Shown here piece after piece: positions 25,267-34,376 of a DNA stretch of 64,000 nt. A model generated the notes under the pieces. It saw only the letters and a program-made list of their open reading frames with translations, had not been told where the DNA came from and did no database searches. The stretch comes from Burkholderia sp. S171 (GTDB lineage Bacteria > Pseudomonadota > Gammaproteobacteria > Burkholderiales > Burkholderiaceae), in NCBI RefSeq assembly GCF_009766085.1, contig NZ_LMUF01000010.1, forward strand, positions 348,485 through 412,484, in the 5' to 3' direction. Within the stretch, counting starts at the first letter, position 1; each line of letters starts with the position of its first letter. The position numbers and the translations under genes are program-made.

Positions 25267-26013
25267 ATGAAACTGACCCAGGCACTTTCCGCCCTCGCGC
25301 TCGCTGTTGTCGTTAGCGTGGCCGCCGCGCCCGCCGCCCGCGCCGCCGATGACACCATCCGCGTGGCGACCGACGCGACCTTTCCCCCGCTCGAATTCGT
25401 CAAGGACGGCAAGCGCACGGGCTTCGATATCGAGTTGATCGAAGCCATGGCCAAGACCATGGGCAAGAAAGTGCAATGGGTGGATATCGACTTCAAGGGG
25501 CTGATTCCGGGGCTGATCGCGAATCGCTTTGATGTGGCCGCGTCGGGCATCTACATGACGGACGAACGCCGCAAGGTCGTCGATTTCACCGATCCGTACT
25601 ACAAGGGCGGCCTTGTAGTGGTGGTGCGCAAGAACGATACGTCGATCAAGACACCCGCCGATCTCGACGGCAAGAAAGTGACCGTGCAGGTCGGCACGAA
25701 ATCGGTCGCCTTCCTGAAAGACAACTATCCGAAGGTGCAGCGCGTGGAAGTTGAAAAGAACCAGGAGATGTTTGACCTGGTGAACATCGGCCGCGCCGAT
25801 GCCGCGGTCACCGGCCGCCCCGCCGCCGTGGAGTACGCGAAGGCGCAGCCTAACGTACGTGTACTCGACAAGGGGTTGAGCACGGAACTGTACGGCTTTG
25901 CGCTGCGCAAGGACGAAACCGATCTGACGGCGCAAATGAACAAGGCGCTGCAGACACTGCGCGCGAATGGCGCGTACGACGCGCTCGCGACGAAGTGGTT
26001 CGGCAAGCAATAA
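25267..26013 (+). CDS. Polar amino-acid ABC transporter, substrate-binding protein
   Basis: 248 residues. A Sec signal peptide with core ALSALALAVVVSVAAAPAA ends at ARAAD. The SBP_bac_3 domain begins IRVATDATFPPLEFVKDGKR (the family's ligand-contact opening) and includes GLIPGLIANRFDVAASGIYM and a TDPYYKGG hinge. Members bind glutamine, histidine, cystine, arginine and similar ligands; specificity is not readable. It is followed by matching permease and ATPase genes. Confidence 0.92.
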   Translation: MKLTQALSALALAVVVSVAAAPAARAADDTIRVATDATFPPLEFVKDGKRTGFDIELIEAMAKTMGKKVQWVDIDFKGLIPGLIANRFDVAASGIYMTDERRKVVDFTDPYYKGGLVVVVRKNDTSIKTPADLDGKKVTVQVGTKSVAFLKDNYPKVQRVEVEKNQEMFDLVNIGRADAAVTGRPAAVEYAKAQPNVRVLDKGLSTELYGFALRKDETDLTAQMNKALQTLRANGAYDALATKWFGKQ

Positions 26014-26037
26014 AGCATCGCCTGACAGGAGTAACCG

Positions 26038-26703
26038 ATGACGCTCGATTTTTCCCCCGTATGGGCAGGCTGGGAAGCACTCGCGACCGGCGCTGCGACG
26101 ACTATCGAAGTCACGGCCTGTTCGCTCGTACTCGGCTGCGTGCTGGGCCTGTTAGTGGGAATCGGCAGGCTCGCGCCGCAGCGTCGCGTGGTCTATGGCA
26201 TCTGCACCGCTTATCTCACGTTCATACGCGGCACGCCATTACTCGTGCAGCTTTTCATCCTGTTCTTCGGCCTGCCGCAGTTTGGCATCATGCTGCCCGC
26301 GTTTGCGTGCGGCGTGCTTGGACTCGGCGTTTATAGCGGGGCGTATGTGTCGGAGATCGTGCGAGGGTCAATTCAATCAGTGGATCGTGGCCAGATGGAA
26401 GCCGCGCGATCACTTGGGATGCCTTATCGAATGTCGATGCGCAAGGTGATCTTGCCGCAAGCATTTGTGCGCATGATTCCGCCGCTCGGCAACGAGTTTA
26501 TTGCGTTGATCAAGAACTCGGCGCTGGTCTCCCTGCTGACGATCAACGACCTGATGCACGAAGGCGAGAAGATCATTAGTGTCTCGTACCGGTCGCTGGA
26601 GGTGTACATCGTGATCGCATTCATCTACCTGATCCTGACGAGCGCAACGTCGCTGGTGTTGCGCAAGACAGAAAAATCGCTGCGTGCCGACGGGAGAGTC
26701 TGA
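26038..26703 (+). CDS. Polar amino-acid ABC transporter, permease
   Basis: 221 residues, HisM/GlnP type (His/Glu/Gln/Arg/opine subfamily). TAYLTFIRGTPLLVQLFILF is the family's N-terminal signature and AARSLGMPYRMSMRKVILPQ the EAA loop that docks on the ATPase. Five or so membrane helices. It may act as a homodimer, since only one permease gene is present. Confidence 0.92.
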   Translation: MTLDFSPVWAGWEALATGAATTIEVTACSLVLGCVLGLLVGIGRLAPQRRVVYGICTAYLTFIRGTPLLVQLFILFFGLPQFGIMLPAFACGVLGLGVYSGAYVSEIVRGSIQSVDRGQMEAARSLGMPYRMSMRKVILPQAFVRMIPPLGNEFIALIKNSALVSLLTINDLMHEGEKIISVSYRSLEVYIVIAFIYLILTSATSLVLRKTEKSLRADGRV

Positions 26704-26705
26704 GC

Positions 26706-27497
26706 ATGAGCACGACCGTGAATATGAGTATGAACGAGCCCATTGTTTCAGTCAGAAAACTGGCGAAGTCGTTCGGGCCCAACCGCGTGTTGAACAGTAT
26801 CGATATCGACGTGCAGCCGTCTCAGGTGATCGTGGTGATCGGGCCTAGCGGCTCGGGCAAGAGCACCTTCCTGCGCTGCCTGAACGGGCTGGAAACGGCC
26901 GAAGAAGGCACGGTCAAGATCTGCGGCCACGCGCTGGTGGACAACGGCCGGATGATCAACGAGAACGGCCTGAACCGGATCCGCAAGGATGTGGGCATGG
27001 TGTTTCAATCGTTCAACCTTTTTCCGCATCTGACCGCGCTGCAGAACGTCACGCTCGCGCCGCGCTCGCTGGCCCGCGTGAGCGCGGCGGAAGCCGACGC
27101 CCAGGCGCGCGCCTTGCTCGCGAAGGTCGGGCTCGGTCATAAGGCCGACGTTTATCCGGGCACTTTATCCGGTGGGCAAAAGCAACGCGTGGCGATTGCA
27201 CGAGCGCTGGCCATGCGCCCGCAAGTCATGCTCTTCGATGAACCCACCTCCGCGCTCGATCCCGAACTGGTCGGCGAGGTGCTGCAGGTTATGCAGACGC
27301 TGGCGAGGGAAGGCATGACCATGCTGATCGTCACGCATGAGATGAATTTTGCACGCGATGTGGCGGATACGATCGTGGTGATGGACCATGGCAGCGTGAT
27401 CGAGGCTGGACCGCCGGCACAGATTTTCGGGGCGCCGCGCGAAGCCCGCACACGCAGCTTCCTGCAAGCCGTCTTGTCGCGCGAACAGGCGGTATGA
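26706..27497 (+). CDS. Polar amino-acid ABC transporter, ATP-binding protein
   Basis: 263 residues. Walker A GPSGSGKST (about 48-56), Q-loop MVFQSFNLFPHLTALQNV, signature LSGGQKQRVAIARALA, Walker B VMLFDEPTSALDP, switch His in IVTHEMNFA. It begins two bases after the permease stop. GlnQ/HisP type energiser for the adjacent permease and binding protein. Confidence 0.94.
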   Translation: MSTTVNMSMNEPIVSVRKLAKSFGPNRVLNSIDIDVQPSQVIVVIGPSGSGKSTFLRCLNGLETAEEGTVKICGHALVDNGRMINENGLNRIRKDVGMVFQSFNLFPHLTALQNVTLAPRSLARVSAAEADAQARALLAKVGLGHKADVYPGTLSGGQKQRVAIARALAMRPQVMLFDEPTSALDPELVGEVLQVMQTLAREGMTMLIVTHEMNFARDVADTIVVMDHGSVIEAGPPAQIFGAPREARTRSFLQAVLSREQAV

Positions 27498-27518
27498 GCA
27501 ACGAGCCTATCCAGGACG

Positions 27519-27959
27519 TTAGGATGCCCCGGTCTCTGCCGGATAAGGCCAGCGGCTAAAACGCGATTCCGCCTTGGCTTCGTGTGACGGTGCCTGCAGT
27601 CCTTCCGCGAACCAAGCAACGTCGTTTCTGCGCTCCTTGACATAGCGCTCCCACCCTTTGGCGTTGCCAGTGAAGAGGTCGTGCTGCACCGTCGATGCGA
27701 GCAAGGAGCGGTTCAGGTCTTCATCGAGCAGGGTTTTCGGCCAAAGGAAAAACGCAGCGGTCGCGCGCTCGGTCACCTGTTGCGGCGTCATGGCGGCATC
27801 GAGATAACCGAGCCACGTAAAACTGGTGAGCGAGTCCTCACGCGCAATTGCGTCACCGAGCGTGGCGTAACGCTGAGCGCTACGTGACAAGCACGACAGT
27901 GCCTCCAGCACATCGCCCAGATGCAGCAAAAGTGCACGTCGTTCATAAGCATCTTTCAT
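27519..27959 (-). CDS. Conserved protein of unknown function (146 residues)
   Basis: 146 residues, mostly helical and rich in Trp, Leu and Ala, without signal or membrane segment: ALLLHLGDVLEALSCLSRSA at 9-28, FTWLGYLDAAMTPQQVTERA, AAFFLWPKTLLDEDL, and GWERYVKERRNDVAWFAEGL. GGAG lies in the sequence before ATG 27959, supporting translation. It converges on the ABC ATPase gene with 21 bases between. I do not recognise a domain; several small helical proteins of this length occur in Burkholderiales without known role. Confidence 0.75.
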   Translation of the reverse strand: MKDAYERRALLLHLGDVLEALSCLSRSAQRYATLGDAIAREDSLTSFTWLGYLDAAMTPQQVTERATAAFFLWPKTLLDEDLNRSLLASTVQHDLFTGNAKGWERYVKERRNDVAWFAEGLQAPSHEAKAESRFSRWPYPAETGAS

Positions 27960-27973
27960 TCAAATCTCCAGAT

Positions 27974-28258
27974 TCATTGATTCAGGCTGCTGGCGGCGAA
28001 GCCGGTTTGTTCTTCGTCGGCGGTGTCATAAAAGTTCGCGAGCATTGAACCGGACGAGCACGATTCGAACACCACGACCTGAACTGACGACGACGTCGGT
28101 TCGATAGCGGAAACACTCTCGACAAGAACGGAACGTCTCCCGCTTCTCCCGTGAGCATGAAGCGGTCCAGCATACGGCAAGCAGCAATGCAAAACGGCCG
28201 CGTGCTTTATCGCCCGGGTTTTGACATCGTCATATGCCAGCATCGTAAAGCGCGTCAC
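27974..28258 (-). CDS. Possible small protein, 94 residues, unknown
   Basis: Frame from ATG 28258, ending 14 bases before the 146-residue gene on the same strand. The C-terminal half, VQVVVFESCSSGSMLANFYD then TADEEQTGFAASSLNQ, looks like real protein, but the N-terminal half (His/Arg/Cys mix) does not, and a shorter gene beginning at an internal codon is equally possible. No family recognised. Confidence 0.35.
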   Translation of the reverse strand: MTRFTMLAYDDVKTRAIKHAAVLHCCLPYAGPLHAHGRSGRRSVLVESVSAIEPTSSSVQVVVFESCSSGSMLANFYDTADEEQTGFAASSLNQ

Positions 28259-28274
28259 GACCGTTCGTGCACAG

Positions 28275-29246
28275 TCAAGCGTCTGCGCCGAGTTTCTGAA
28301 AGCTCAGACGGTAATCATTGGGCGACACCCCCAGGCGTTGCCGGAACACTATTCGCATGCGATCCGCCGTGCCGAAACCGCACTCATACGCGATTGTTTT
28401 CAACGGCGTCGTACTGCTTTCCAACAGGTTGCGCGCTGCATCAATACGCGCCCGCTCCACGAAATCATGCGGTGTCACGCCAGTTGCCTCGACGAACCCG
28501 CGCGCGAAATTGCGCTCGCTCATGCCCGCGATTTGCGCCAGCTTTTCAACCGTCATGCGTTCGCCAATATGCTCCATCACGTAGGCCTGCACCTTGGCTG
28601 CGGGTGACGTCTCGTCGGCAGGCGCACTCAGGTACGGGCTGAATTGCGACTGGCCGCCGCGGCGCTGTGCAAATACCACCAGACGCTTCGCGACTGCGAG
28701 TGCAATACGCGCCCCATGATCCTCAGCGACAAGCGAAAGGGCGACGTCAATCCCCGCCGTCACACCCGCCGATGTCACCAGGTTGCCGTCGCGAATATGA
28801 ATACGGTCGAGCTCGACCTGGGCCCGTGGAAATTGCCGTGCGAGTTGCGGCGCATTTTGCCAGTGCGTTGTGACATGACGGCCATCGATCAGACCGGCAT
28901 GACCCAGCGCGAACGCGCCCGTGCAGATCGAACCGTAGCGCTCACAACGGGAAGCCACGTCGCGCAGCCACGCGCTCAGGCGCGGATCGGGGAGATCGGA
29001 AGGAAGCCCGGGACCACCCGCCACGAGCGCAATATCGTAACGCTGCTGCGGTGCCTCGCACGTAATGTCCGCGAGCATCCGCGTGCCGTTCGACGCGCGC
29101 ACCGGCGTGTTGTCCGCGCCGACCAGCGTGATCGCGTACCCCGCGCCCGGGGCGACGAAACCGTTCGCCTCGGCGAATACGTCGAGTGGACCTGCGACAT
29201 CGAGCGCCTGCACTTGCGGAAAAATCGCGATGGCGACGCTGCGCAT
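28275..29246 (-). CDS. GlxA-type AraC-family regulator with DJ-1/PfpI domain
   Basis: 323 residues. The N-terminal DJ-1/PfpI-like domain (about 5-175) includes VAIFPQVQALDVAGPLDVFA and the nucleophile-elbow-like SICTGAFALGHAGLIDGRHV, with Cys about 100. The C-terminal AraC HTH pair (about 215-315) includes MTVEKLAQIAGMSERNFARG and ECGFGTADRMRIVFRQRLGV. Proteins of this layout are cytosolic activators; the DJ-1 part is thought to sense a small ligand. It is divergent from the HD-domain gene, 250 bases apart, its probable target. Confidence 0.92.
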   Translation of the reverse strand: MRSVAIAIFPQVQALDVAGPLDVFAEANGFVAPGAGYAITLVGADNTPVRASNGTRMLADITCEAPQQRYDIALVAGGPGLPSDLPDPRLSAWLRDVASRCERYGSICTGAFALGHAGLIDGRHVTTHWQNAPQLARQFPRAQVELDRIHIRDGNLVTSAGVTAGIDVALSLVAEDHGARIALAVAKRLVVFAQRRGGQSQFSPYLSAPADETSPAAKVQAYVMEHIGERMTVEKLAQIAGMSERNFARGFVEATGVTPHDFVERARIDAARNLLESSTTPLKTIAYECGFGTADRMRIVFRQRLGVSPNDYRLSFQKLGADA

Positions 29247-29496
29247 GAGGTCGTACTCCTATGGAAAGGGCTGTTTTTTCACGCGTTTTACGCGCTTGGC
29301 AGGAGACGCCGTGCGGTTGGCAGACTTCGACGGACCCAATGCGTTGCGGCCATGAGCACGCGCGGCGACACTGAATTCGTCGTCCACCCCCTTTCGTTTC
29401 TCCCGATGACCCGCTTCGAACAGCGCATTTTAGCAAGGTGTTCGGGGCATCGAGGGCGGCATCGGGGAGAAGCCCACCATCCAAGGAGAATTGAAC

Positions 29497-30183
29497 ATGA
29501 GCACTACGATTGCCGGCATCCACATTCCTGACAGCACCATGGCGCGCGCTGCGACTGAACTGGTTCGCGATACCGAACCGGACCTGCTGTATAACCACTC
29601 GCGCCGCGTGTTCCTGTTTGGCGCGCTGACCGGCGAACGGCGTAAGCTGGCCTACGACGCGGAGCTGCTTTACATCGGCGCCATGTTCCATGACATGGGC
29701 CTGATCGACGCCTACAGCAGCACGACTGAGCGCTTCGAAGTGGACGGCGCGAACGCCGCGCGTAACTTCCTCAAGGGTTATGGCATTGGCGAGCAGGACA
29801 TCGAACAGGTTTGGGATTCGATCGCCTTGCACACCACGCCGGGCATTCCGCAGCACAAGAAGCCGGTGGTCGCGCTAGTCACGGCGGGCGTGGAGATGGA
29901 CGTACTCGGGCTCGCTTACGACCAATTCACTGAGTCGCAGCGCAAACAGGTTATCGCCGTGCATCCGCGTGAAGTGAATTTCAAGGAAGGGATTATCGAT
30001 GCGTTCGCTCACGGCACGATCAAGAAGCCGGAGACCACGTTCGGCAACGTGAAAGCCGATGTCCTCGCGCTCAAGGACCCTTCCTACAAGCGCCTCAATT
30101 TTTGCAGCCTGATCCTGGGGTCGTCGTGGAATGACAGCCCGGGTGCATGCGCTCATTGCAGCGACCCGGCGCATAATCATTGA
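29497..30183 (+). CDS. HD-domain hydrolase, cyanamide-hydratase-like
   Basis: 228 residues. The metal-binding HD set is complete: His34 in LLYNHSRRVFLFG, His65-Asp66 in GAMFHDMGLID, His112 in ALHTTPG and Asp135 in VEMDVLG. The NHSRRV/FHDMG pairing and length resemble the cyanamide hydratase-like HD subgroup rather than nucleotide phosphodiesterases, but the substrate is not established. The C-terminus has CSLILGSSWND and a Cys/His-rich tail. AAGGAG eight bases before ATG 29497 sets the start. A terminator follows. Regulation by the divergent GlxA-type gene is inferred. Confidence 0.85.
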   Translation: MSTTIAGIHIPDSTMARAATELVRDTEPDLLYNHSRRVFLFGALTGERRKLAYDAELLYIGAMFHDMGLIDAYSSTTERFEVDGANAARNFLKGYGIGEQDIEQVWDSIALHTTPGIPQHKKPVVALVTAGVEMDVLGLAYDQFTESQRKQVIAVHPREVNFKEGIIDAFAHGTIKKPETTFGNVKADVLALKDPSYKRLNFCSLILGSSWNDSPGACAHCSDPAHNH

Positions 30184-30202
30184 TGATTCGGCGAGGCGGA
30201 AT

Positions 30203-30232
30203 GGCCGCTCCTCCACTGGAGCGGCCCGTTTA
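30203..30232 (+). terminator. Intrinsic terminator after the HD-domain gene
   Basis: GGCCGCTCC, TCCACT loop, GGAGCGGCC, then CGTTTAT. It lies 20 bases after the stop. Confidence 0.8.
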
Positions 30233-30406
30233 TCGTTAAAACAGATAAGCGTATGGGATTTGGTTCGTTGACGTTGTTCGCAGAGGATTCTAGATTCGGG
30301 GTCTAAGCAGGGTTTTGCGGCGTGCTTTTCTTGGCGCATTACCGCCGCTTAAATTCAAGCGTTTCCGCCCTGAATTGGCGCTCTTAATCGAATTAACGAG
30401 TCCCGC

Positions 30407-31282
30407 GTGACGACCTTATCCCCACACCAGACCATCGAAATCACGCCGTTTGAAGGCTCGCCGTTAGGCGCAGAGGTAACGGGTCTCGACCTGAGCCGGC
30501 CGCTTGCCGACGAAGATTTCAAGCGCATCCATCGCGCTCATCTAGATCATCACGTGGTCGTATTTCGCGACCAGCGCATCACGCCCGATCAGCAAATCAG
30601 CTTCAGCCGCCGTTTCGGGCCGCTGCAAATCCACGTGCTGCGTCAATTCCAGTTAACCGGCCACCCCGAAATCCTGATCGTCTCCAACGTGCTGGAAGAC
30701 GGTAAGCCGATCGGTCTCGGCGACGCCGGGCATTTCTGGCATTCGGACCTGTCGTACAAGGAAACACCGAGCCTGGGTTCTTTGCTGCACGCGCAGGAAC
30801 TACCCGCGGAAGGTGGCGACACGCTGTTCGCCAACATGCATCTGGCATGGGATACGCTGCCGCAAGCGCTCCGCGACGCCGTCAAGGGGCGCTCCGCCGA
30901 GCACACCTATCTCGCGAAATACGCCGAGTTGCAAAAGCGCAGCCCGTGGCGCCCCAACCTCTCCGCCGAACAGATCGCCGAGGTAAAACCGGTCGTTCAT
31001 CCGATCATTCGCACGCATCCGGAAACCGGCCGCAAGGCGCTGTTCGTGAGCGAGCATTTCACGACGCGCGTGATCGGCCTGCCGGAAGACGAGAGCCGCG
31101 ACCTGCTGCAAGCGCTCTTCGAACACAGCGTCCGCGACGCGCATATCTACCGGCATGTGTGGCGCGAGCACGACCTCGTCTTTTGGGACAACCGCTCCCT
31201 CATGCACCTCGCAGCGGGCACGCCTGACCATCTGCGCAGAAAGATGTATCGGACGACGATCGAAGGCGATACGCCGTTCTGA
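30407..31282 (+). CDS. TauD/TfdA-family 2-oxoglutarate-dependent dioxygenase
   Basis: 291 residues from GTG 30407. The Fe(II) triad is visible: His112 and Asp114 in FWHSDLSYKETPS, His267 in DNRSLMHLAAG, with the 2-oxoglutarate Arg in LRRKMYRTT. These enzymes hydroxylate taurine, alkylsulfonates, phenoxyacetates or related acids. The next three genes encode a sulfonate/nitrate/taurine-type ABC importer, so a sulfonate or similar substrate is likely, though not proved. Confidence 0.92.
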   Translation: MTTLSPHQTIEITPFEGSPLGAEVTGLDLSRPLADEDFKRIHRAHLDHHVVVFRDQRITPDQQISFSRRFGPLQIHVLRQFQLTGHPEILIVSNVLEDGKPIGLGDAGHFWHSDLSYKETPSLGSLLHAQELPAEGGDTLFANMHLAWDTLPQALRDAVKGRSAEHTYLAKYAELQKRSPWRPNLSAEQIAEVKPVVHPIIRTHPETGRKALFVSEHFTTRVIGLPEDESRDLLQALFEHSVRDAHIYRHVWREHDLVFWDNRSLMHLAAGTPDHLRRKMYRTTIEGDTPF

Positions 31283-31349
31283 GCGTCGACACGCCCTGCT
31301 CATGCCCTGCTTCGAATTCAATTCTAAAAAACACTTCTTCGGACTTTCG

Positions 31350-32423
31350 ATGCCGTTTTCGTTCTCGCTTCCGTTCCTCCCCCAGCGGGGACCTGAAGGT
31401 TCCCGTTCGTCGCTGCGCGCGTTGTCAGCAGCGTTTATCTCGTTCTCCGTTGCCATCGCTTCGCTCGGTACGGCCACGCCCGCACACGCCGAGGGCACCA
31501 TCCGGATCGCGGAACAGTTCGGCGTGGTGTATCTGCTGCTGAACGTTGCGCGTGACCAGAAGCTGATCGAACAGGAAGGCAAGAAAGCCGGCATCGATAT
31601 CAAGGTGGACTGGCTGAAGTTGTCGGGTGGCGCGGCGATCAACGACGCACTGCTGTCCAATTCCATCGACATTGCGGCTGCAGGCGTCGGTCCGCTGATG
31701 ACCATCTGGGACCGTACGCACGGTAAGCAGAACGTCAGGGGCGTAGCCTCGCTCGGCAACCTGCCGTACTACCTCGTATCGAATAATCCTAACGTTAAGA
31801 CCATCGCGGATTTCACCGAGAAGGACCGCATTGCGGTGCCGGCGGTATCGGTGTCTGTGCAATCGCGCGTGCTGCAGTTCGCCGCCGCGAAGCGCTGGGG
31901 CGACAAGGACTACGATCGCCTCGACAAGCTGACGCAAGCCGTGCCGCACCCGGATGCCGCCGCGGCGATCATCGCGGGCGGGACGGAAATCAGCGGGCAC
32001 TTCGGCAATCCGCCGTTCCAGGAACAGGAACTCGCGGGTAACCCGAAAGCGCACATCGTGCTGAATTCCTACGATGTCCTTGGCGGCCCCAGCTCGGCCA
32101 CCGTGCTCTACGCAACCGAAAAATTCCACGACAACAATCCTAAGACGTATCACGCGTTCATCGCTGCGCTGGCGGATGCCGCGCGCTTCATTGCGGCGAA
32201 TCCGGAAGCGGCCGCGGATACCTATATCCGCGTGAACAACGCCCGGATTGATCGCAAGCTGCTGATCTCAATCATCAAGAACCCGGACACGCAGTTCAAG
32301 ATCACCCCGCAAAATACGCTTGGCCTCGCCCAGTTCATGTACCGGGTCGGCGCGATCAAGAACGAACCGAAGTCATGGCAAGACTATTTCTTCGCCGATC
32401 CGGCGCTCGGCAACGGCAGCTGA
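31350..32423 (+). CDS. ABC substrate-binding protein, sulfonate/nitrate/taurine (SsuA/TauA) type
   Basis: 357 residues from ATG 31350 (an ATG at 31302 is possible; neither has a strong ribosome site). A long signal peptide ends at TPAHAEG. The mature part, TIRIAEQFGVVYLLLNVARD and LSGGAAINDALLSNSIDIAA, then GVGPLMTIWD, is the NMT1/SsuA-like periplasmic fold. It binds an anionic organic ligand for the importer encoded downstream. A terminator lies between this gene and the ATPase gene. Confidence 0.9.
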   Translation: MPFSFSLPFLPQRGPEGSRSSLRALSAAFISFSVAIASLGTATPAHAEGTIRIAEQFGVVYLLLNVARDQKLIEQEGKKAGIDIKVDWLKLSGGAAINDALLSNSIDIAAAGVGPLMTIWDRTHGKQNVRGVASLGNLPYYLVSNNPNVKTIADFTEKDRIAVPAVSVSVQSRVLQFAAAKRWGDKDYDRLDKLTQAVPHPDAAAAIIAGGTEISGHFGNPPFQEQELAGNPKAHIVLNSYDVLGGPSSATVLYATEKFHDNNPKTYHAFIAALADAARFIAANPEAAADTYIRVNNARIDRKLLISIIKNPDTQFKITPQNTLGLAQFMYRVGAIKNEPKSWQDYFFADPALGNGS

Positions 32424-32453
32424 ACCTGTCTGCTGCAAGGCCACGTTTTAACG

Positions 32454-32480
32454 ACGCCCGCGACTCCAGCGGGCGTTTTT
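32454..32480 (+). terminator. Intrinsic terminator after the binding-protein gene
   Basis: ACGCCCGC, seven-base loop, GCGGGCGT, then TTTT. It could attenuate transcription so that binding protein exceeds ATPase and permease. Confidence 0.85.
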
Positions 32481-32607
32481 CCGTCCCTCGCTTAAACATA
32501 CGTTCGCGGCACTGGAACAACAAAACCGTCGCTTATGCGTCGGCGTGTTTTGAATATGCGCAATGATTGGTTCACGCGCGCAAGACGTCCGGCTAAGGTC
32601 GTGTTTT

Positions 32608-33456
32608 ATGCCTGAATGCACAGCCATGGCCGCCAACCCTTCCGTTCTTTATCCGCCGCCCGGGAGCAATAGTGCTCCTGCGACAAGCGCGAAGCTTCTC
32701 ACCGTCGATAACGTCAGCCTCGAGTACCGCACCCGCGAGCGCATCGTGCGCGCGACGCATGAGGTCAGCTTCGACGTGTATGGCGGCGACCGCTTCGTGC
32801 TGCTCGGACCGTCCGGTTGCGGCAAGTCAACGCTGCTGAAAGCGGTGGCGGGTTTTATCGAACCCACTGCAGGGTCGATCCGCATAGACGATAAACCGGT
32901 GCGAGGTCCCGGCACGGACCGCATTGTCGTGTTCCAGGAGTTCGACCAACTGCCACCGTGGAAAACGGTGCTGCAAAACGTGGCGTTTCCGTTGCGTGTC
33001 GGGAAGAAGCTGAGCCGTGCGGAAGCCCGCGAACGAGCGCTGCATTTCCTCGATAAAGTCGGCCTGGCCGCTTTCGCCGATGCTTATCCGCACACGCTTT
33101 CCGGCGGCATGAAACAGCGCGTGGCAATCGCTCGCGCACTGGCGATGCAACCCCGCGTGCTGCTGATGGACGAACCGTTCGCCGCGCTGGACGCCCTCAC
33201 GCGCCGCAAGATGCAGGAAGAACTGCTGCGCTTGTGGGACGAGGCGAGTTTCACGCTGCTGTTCGTCACGCACTCGATCGAGGAAGCGCTGATTGTCGGC
33301 AACCGCATCTTGCTGTTGACGCCACATCCGGGCCGGGTGCGTGCCGAGTTGAACAGCCATCAATTCACCAAGGACAGTTCGGGACGCACCGACTTTCAGC
33401 AGAGCGTTGCGCGCATTCATCGGCTGCTGTTCGAAGATACGGAGGCCGTTCAATGA
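32608..33456 (+). CDS. ABC ATP-binding protein, SsuB/TauB type
   Basis: 282 residues. Walker A GPSGCGKST, Q-loop VVFQEFDQLPPWKTVLQNVA, signature LSGGMKQRVAIARALA, Walker B VLLMDEPFAALDALT, and switch His in FVTHSIEEAL, all typical of nitrate/sulfonate/taurine importers. About 35 N-terminal residues are Pro/Ser-rich and variable; ATG 32608 is my choice, with 32626 an alternative. The permease ATG overlaps its stop. Confidence 0.92.
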   Translation: MPECTAMAANPSVLYPPPGSNSAPATSAKLLTVDNVSLEYRTRERIVRATHEVSFDVYGGDRFVLLGPSGCGKSTLLKAVAGFIEPTAGSIRIDDKPVRGPGTDRIVVFQEFDQLPPWKTVLQNVAFPLRVGKKLSRAEARERALHFLDKVGLAAFADAYPHTLSGGMKQRVAIARALAMQPRVLLMDEPFAALDALTRRKMQEELLRLWDEASFTLLFVTHSIEEALIVGNRILLLTPHPGRVRAELNSHQFTKDSSGRTDFQQSVARIHRLLFEDTEAVQ

Positions 33457-34352
33457 GCACGCCGACGATCCCCTCGTTCGAACCTGCTGCGCTCGTGCCG
33501 CCGGTTCGCGAAGAATATGAATGCATTCCCAAACCACTGCAGGATGTCGCCGTGGAGGCGCCGTTACCGTTCGGCAAGCGGCTTTCCAACCAGACGTGGT
33601 TACGCAAGGCGTTGATCGCCCTGGTGCTGATCGGGATCTGGGAAGCGGCTGCGCGTGCGGTCGGCAACGACCTGCTGCTGCCCACCTTCACCGATACCTT
33701 GACGGCCTTCGTACAAGGCATCTGGTCGGGCGAACTGATCGCTAAAACGGCGATCTCCTTGTCCGTGCTCTTGCGAGGTTATCTGCTCGGCGTGATGCTC
33801 GCGTTCGTGCTGACATCGCTTGCCGTGTCGACGCGTTTTGGCCGGGACCTGCTGTCCATGCTGACCGCCATGTTCAATCCGTTGCCATCCATCGCGCTGC
33901 TACCGCTCGCGTTACTGTGGTTCGGCCTGGGGACCGGGAGCCTGCTGTTCGTGCTTGTGCATTCGGTGTTGTGGCCGCTCGCGTTGAACACGTACTCCGG
34001 CTTTCAATCGGTGCCGGAGACGCTGCGCATGACCGGCCGCAACTATGGGCTGAAGGGACTTCGGCATGTGTTGCTGATTCTGGTCCCCGCAGCCTTGCCT
34101 TCGATTTTGGCCGGGCTTCGTGTGGGCTGGGCCTTTGCGTGGCGAACGCTGATCGCGGCGGAACTGGTGTTCGGCGCCAGCTCCGGAAATGGCGGCCTCG
34201 GCTGGTACATCTTTCAGAACCGTAACGAGTTGTATACGGATCGCGTATTCGCGGGATTGGCGGCGGTGATCGTGATCGGTCTGGTCGTGGAGCATCTTGT
34301 CTTCGATACCTTCGAGCGCCTTACTGTCCGTCGTTGGGGTGTACAGCGTTAG
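33453..34352 (+). CDS. ABC permease, SsuC/TauC type
   Basis: 299 residues with about six helices from residue 50. The cytosolic N-terminus of some 45 residues is Pro-rich. SVPETLRMTGRNYGLKGLRH followed by VLLILVPAALPSILAGLRVG is the EAA loop. Start codon overlaps the ATPase stop (ATGA), so the two are coupled. It completes the importer with the binding protein and ATPase; the dioxygenase upstream probably acts on the imported compound. Confidence 0.93.
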   Translation: MSTPTIPSFEPAALVPPVREEYECIPKPLQDVAVEAPLPFGKRLSNQTWLRKALIALVLIGIWEAAARAVGNDLLLPTFTDTLTAFVQGIWSGELIAKTAISLSVLLRGYLLGVMLAFVLTSLAVSTRFGRDLLSMLTAMFNPLPSIALLPLALLWFGLGTGSLLFVLVHSVLWPLALNTYSGFQSVPETLRMTGRNYGLKGLRHVLLILVPAALPSILAGLRVGWAFAWRTLIAAELVFGASSGNGGLGWYIFQNRNELYTDRVFAGLAAVIVIGLVVEHLVFDTFERLTVRRWGVQR

Positions 34353-34376
34353 AACGCCTTACGATCAGCCAGGCGC

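Noticed and set aside
28040..28090. tRNA-like T-arm (TTCGAA context)
   Set aside because: The flanking bases do not pair into a 5-bp T-stem and no acceptor or anticodon arm was found.
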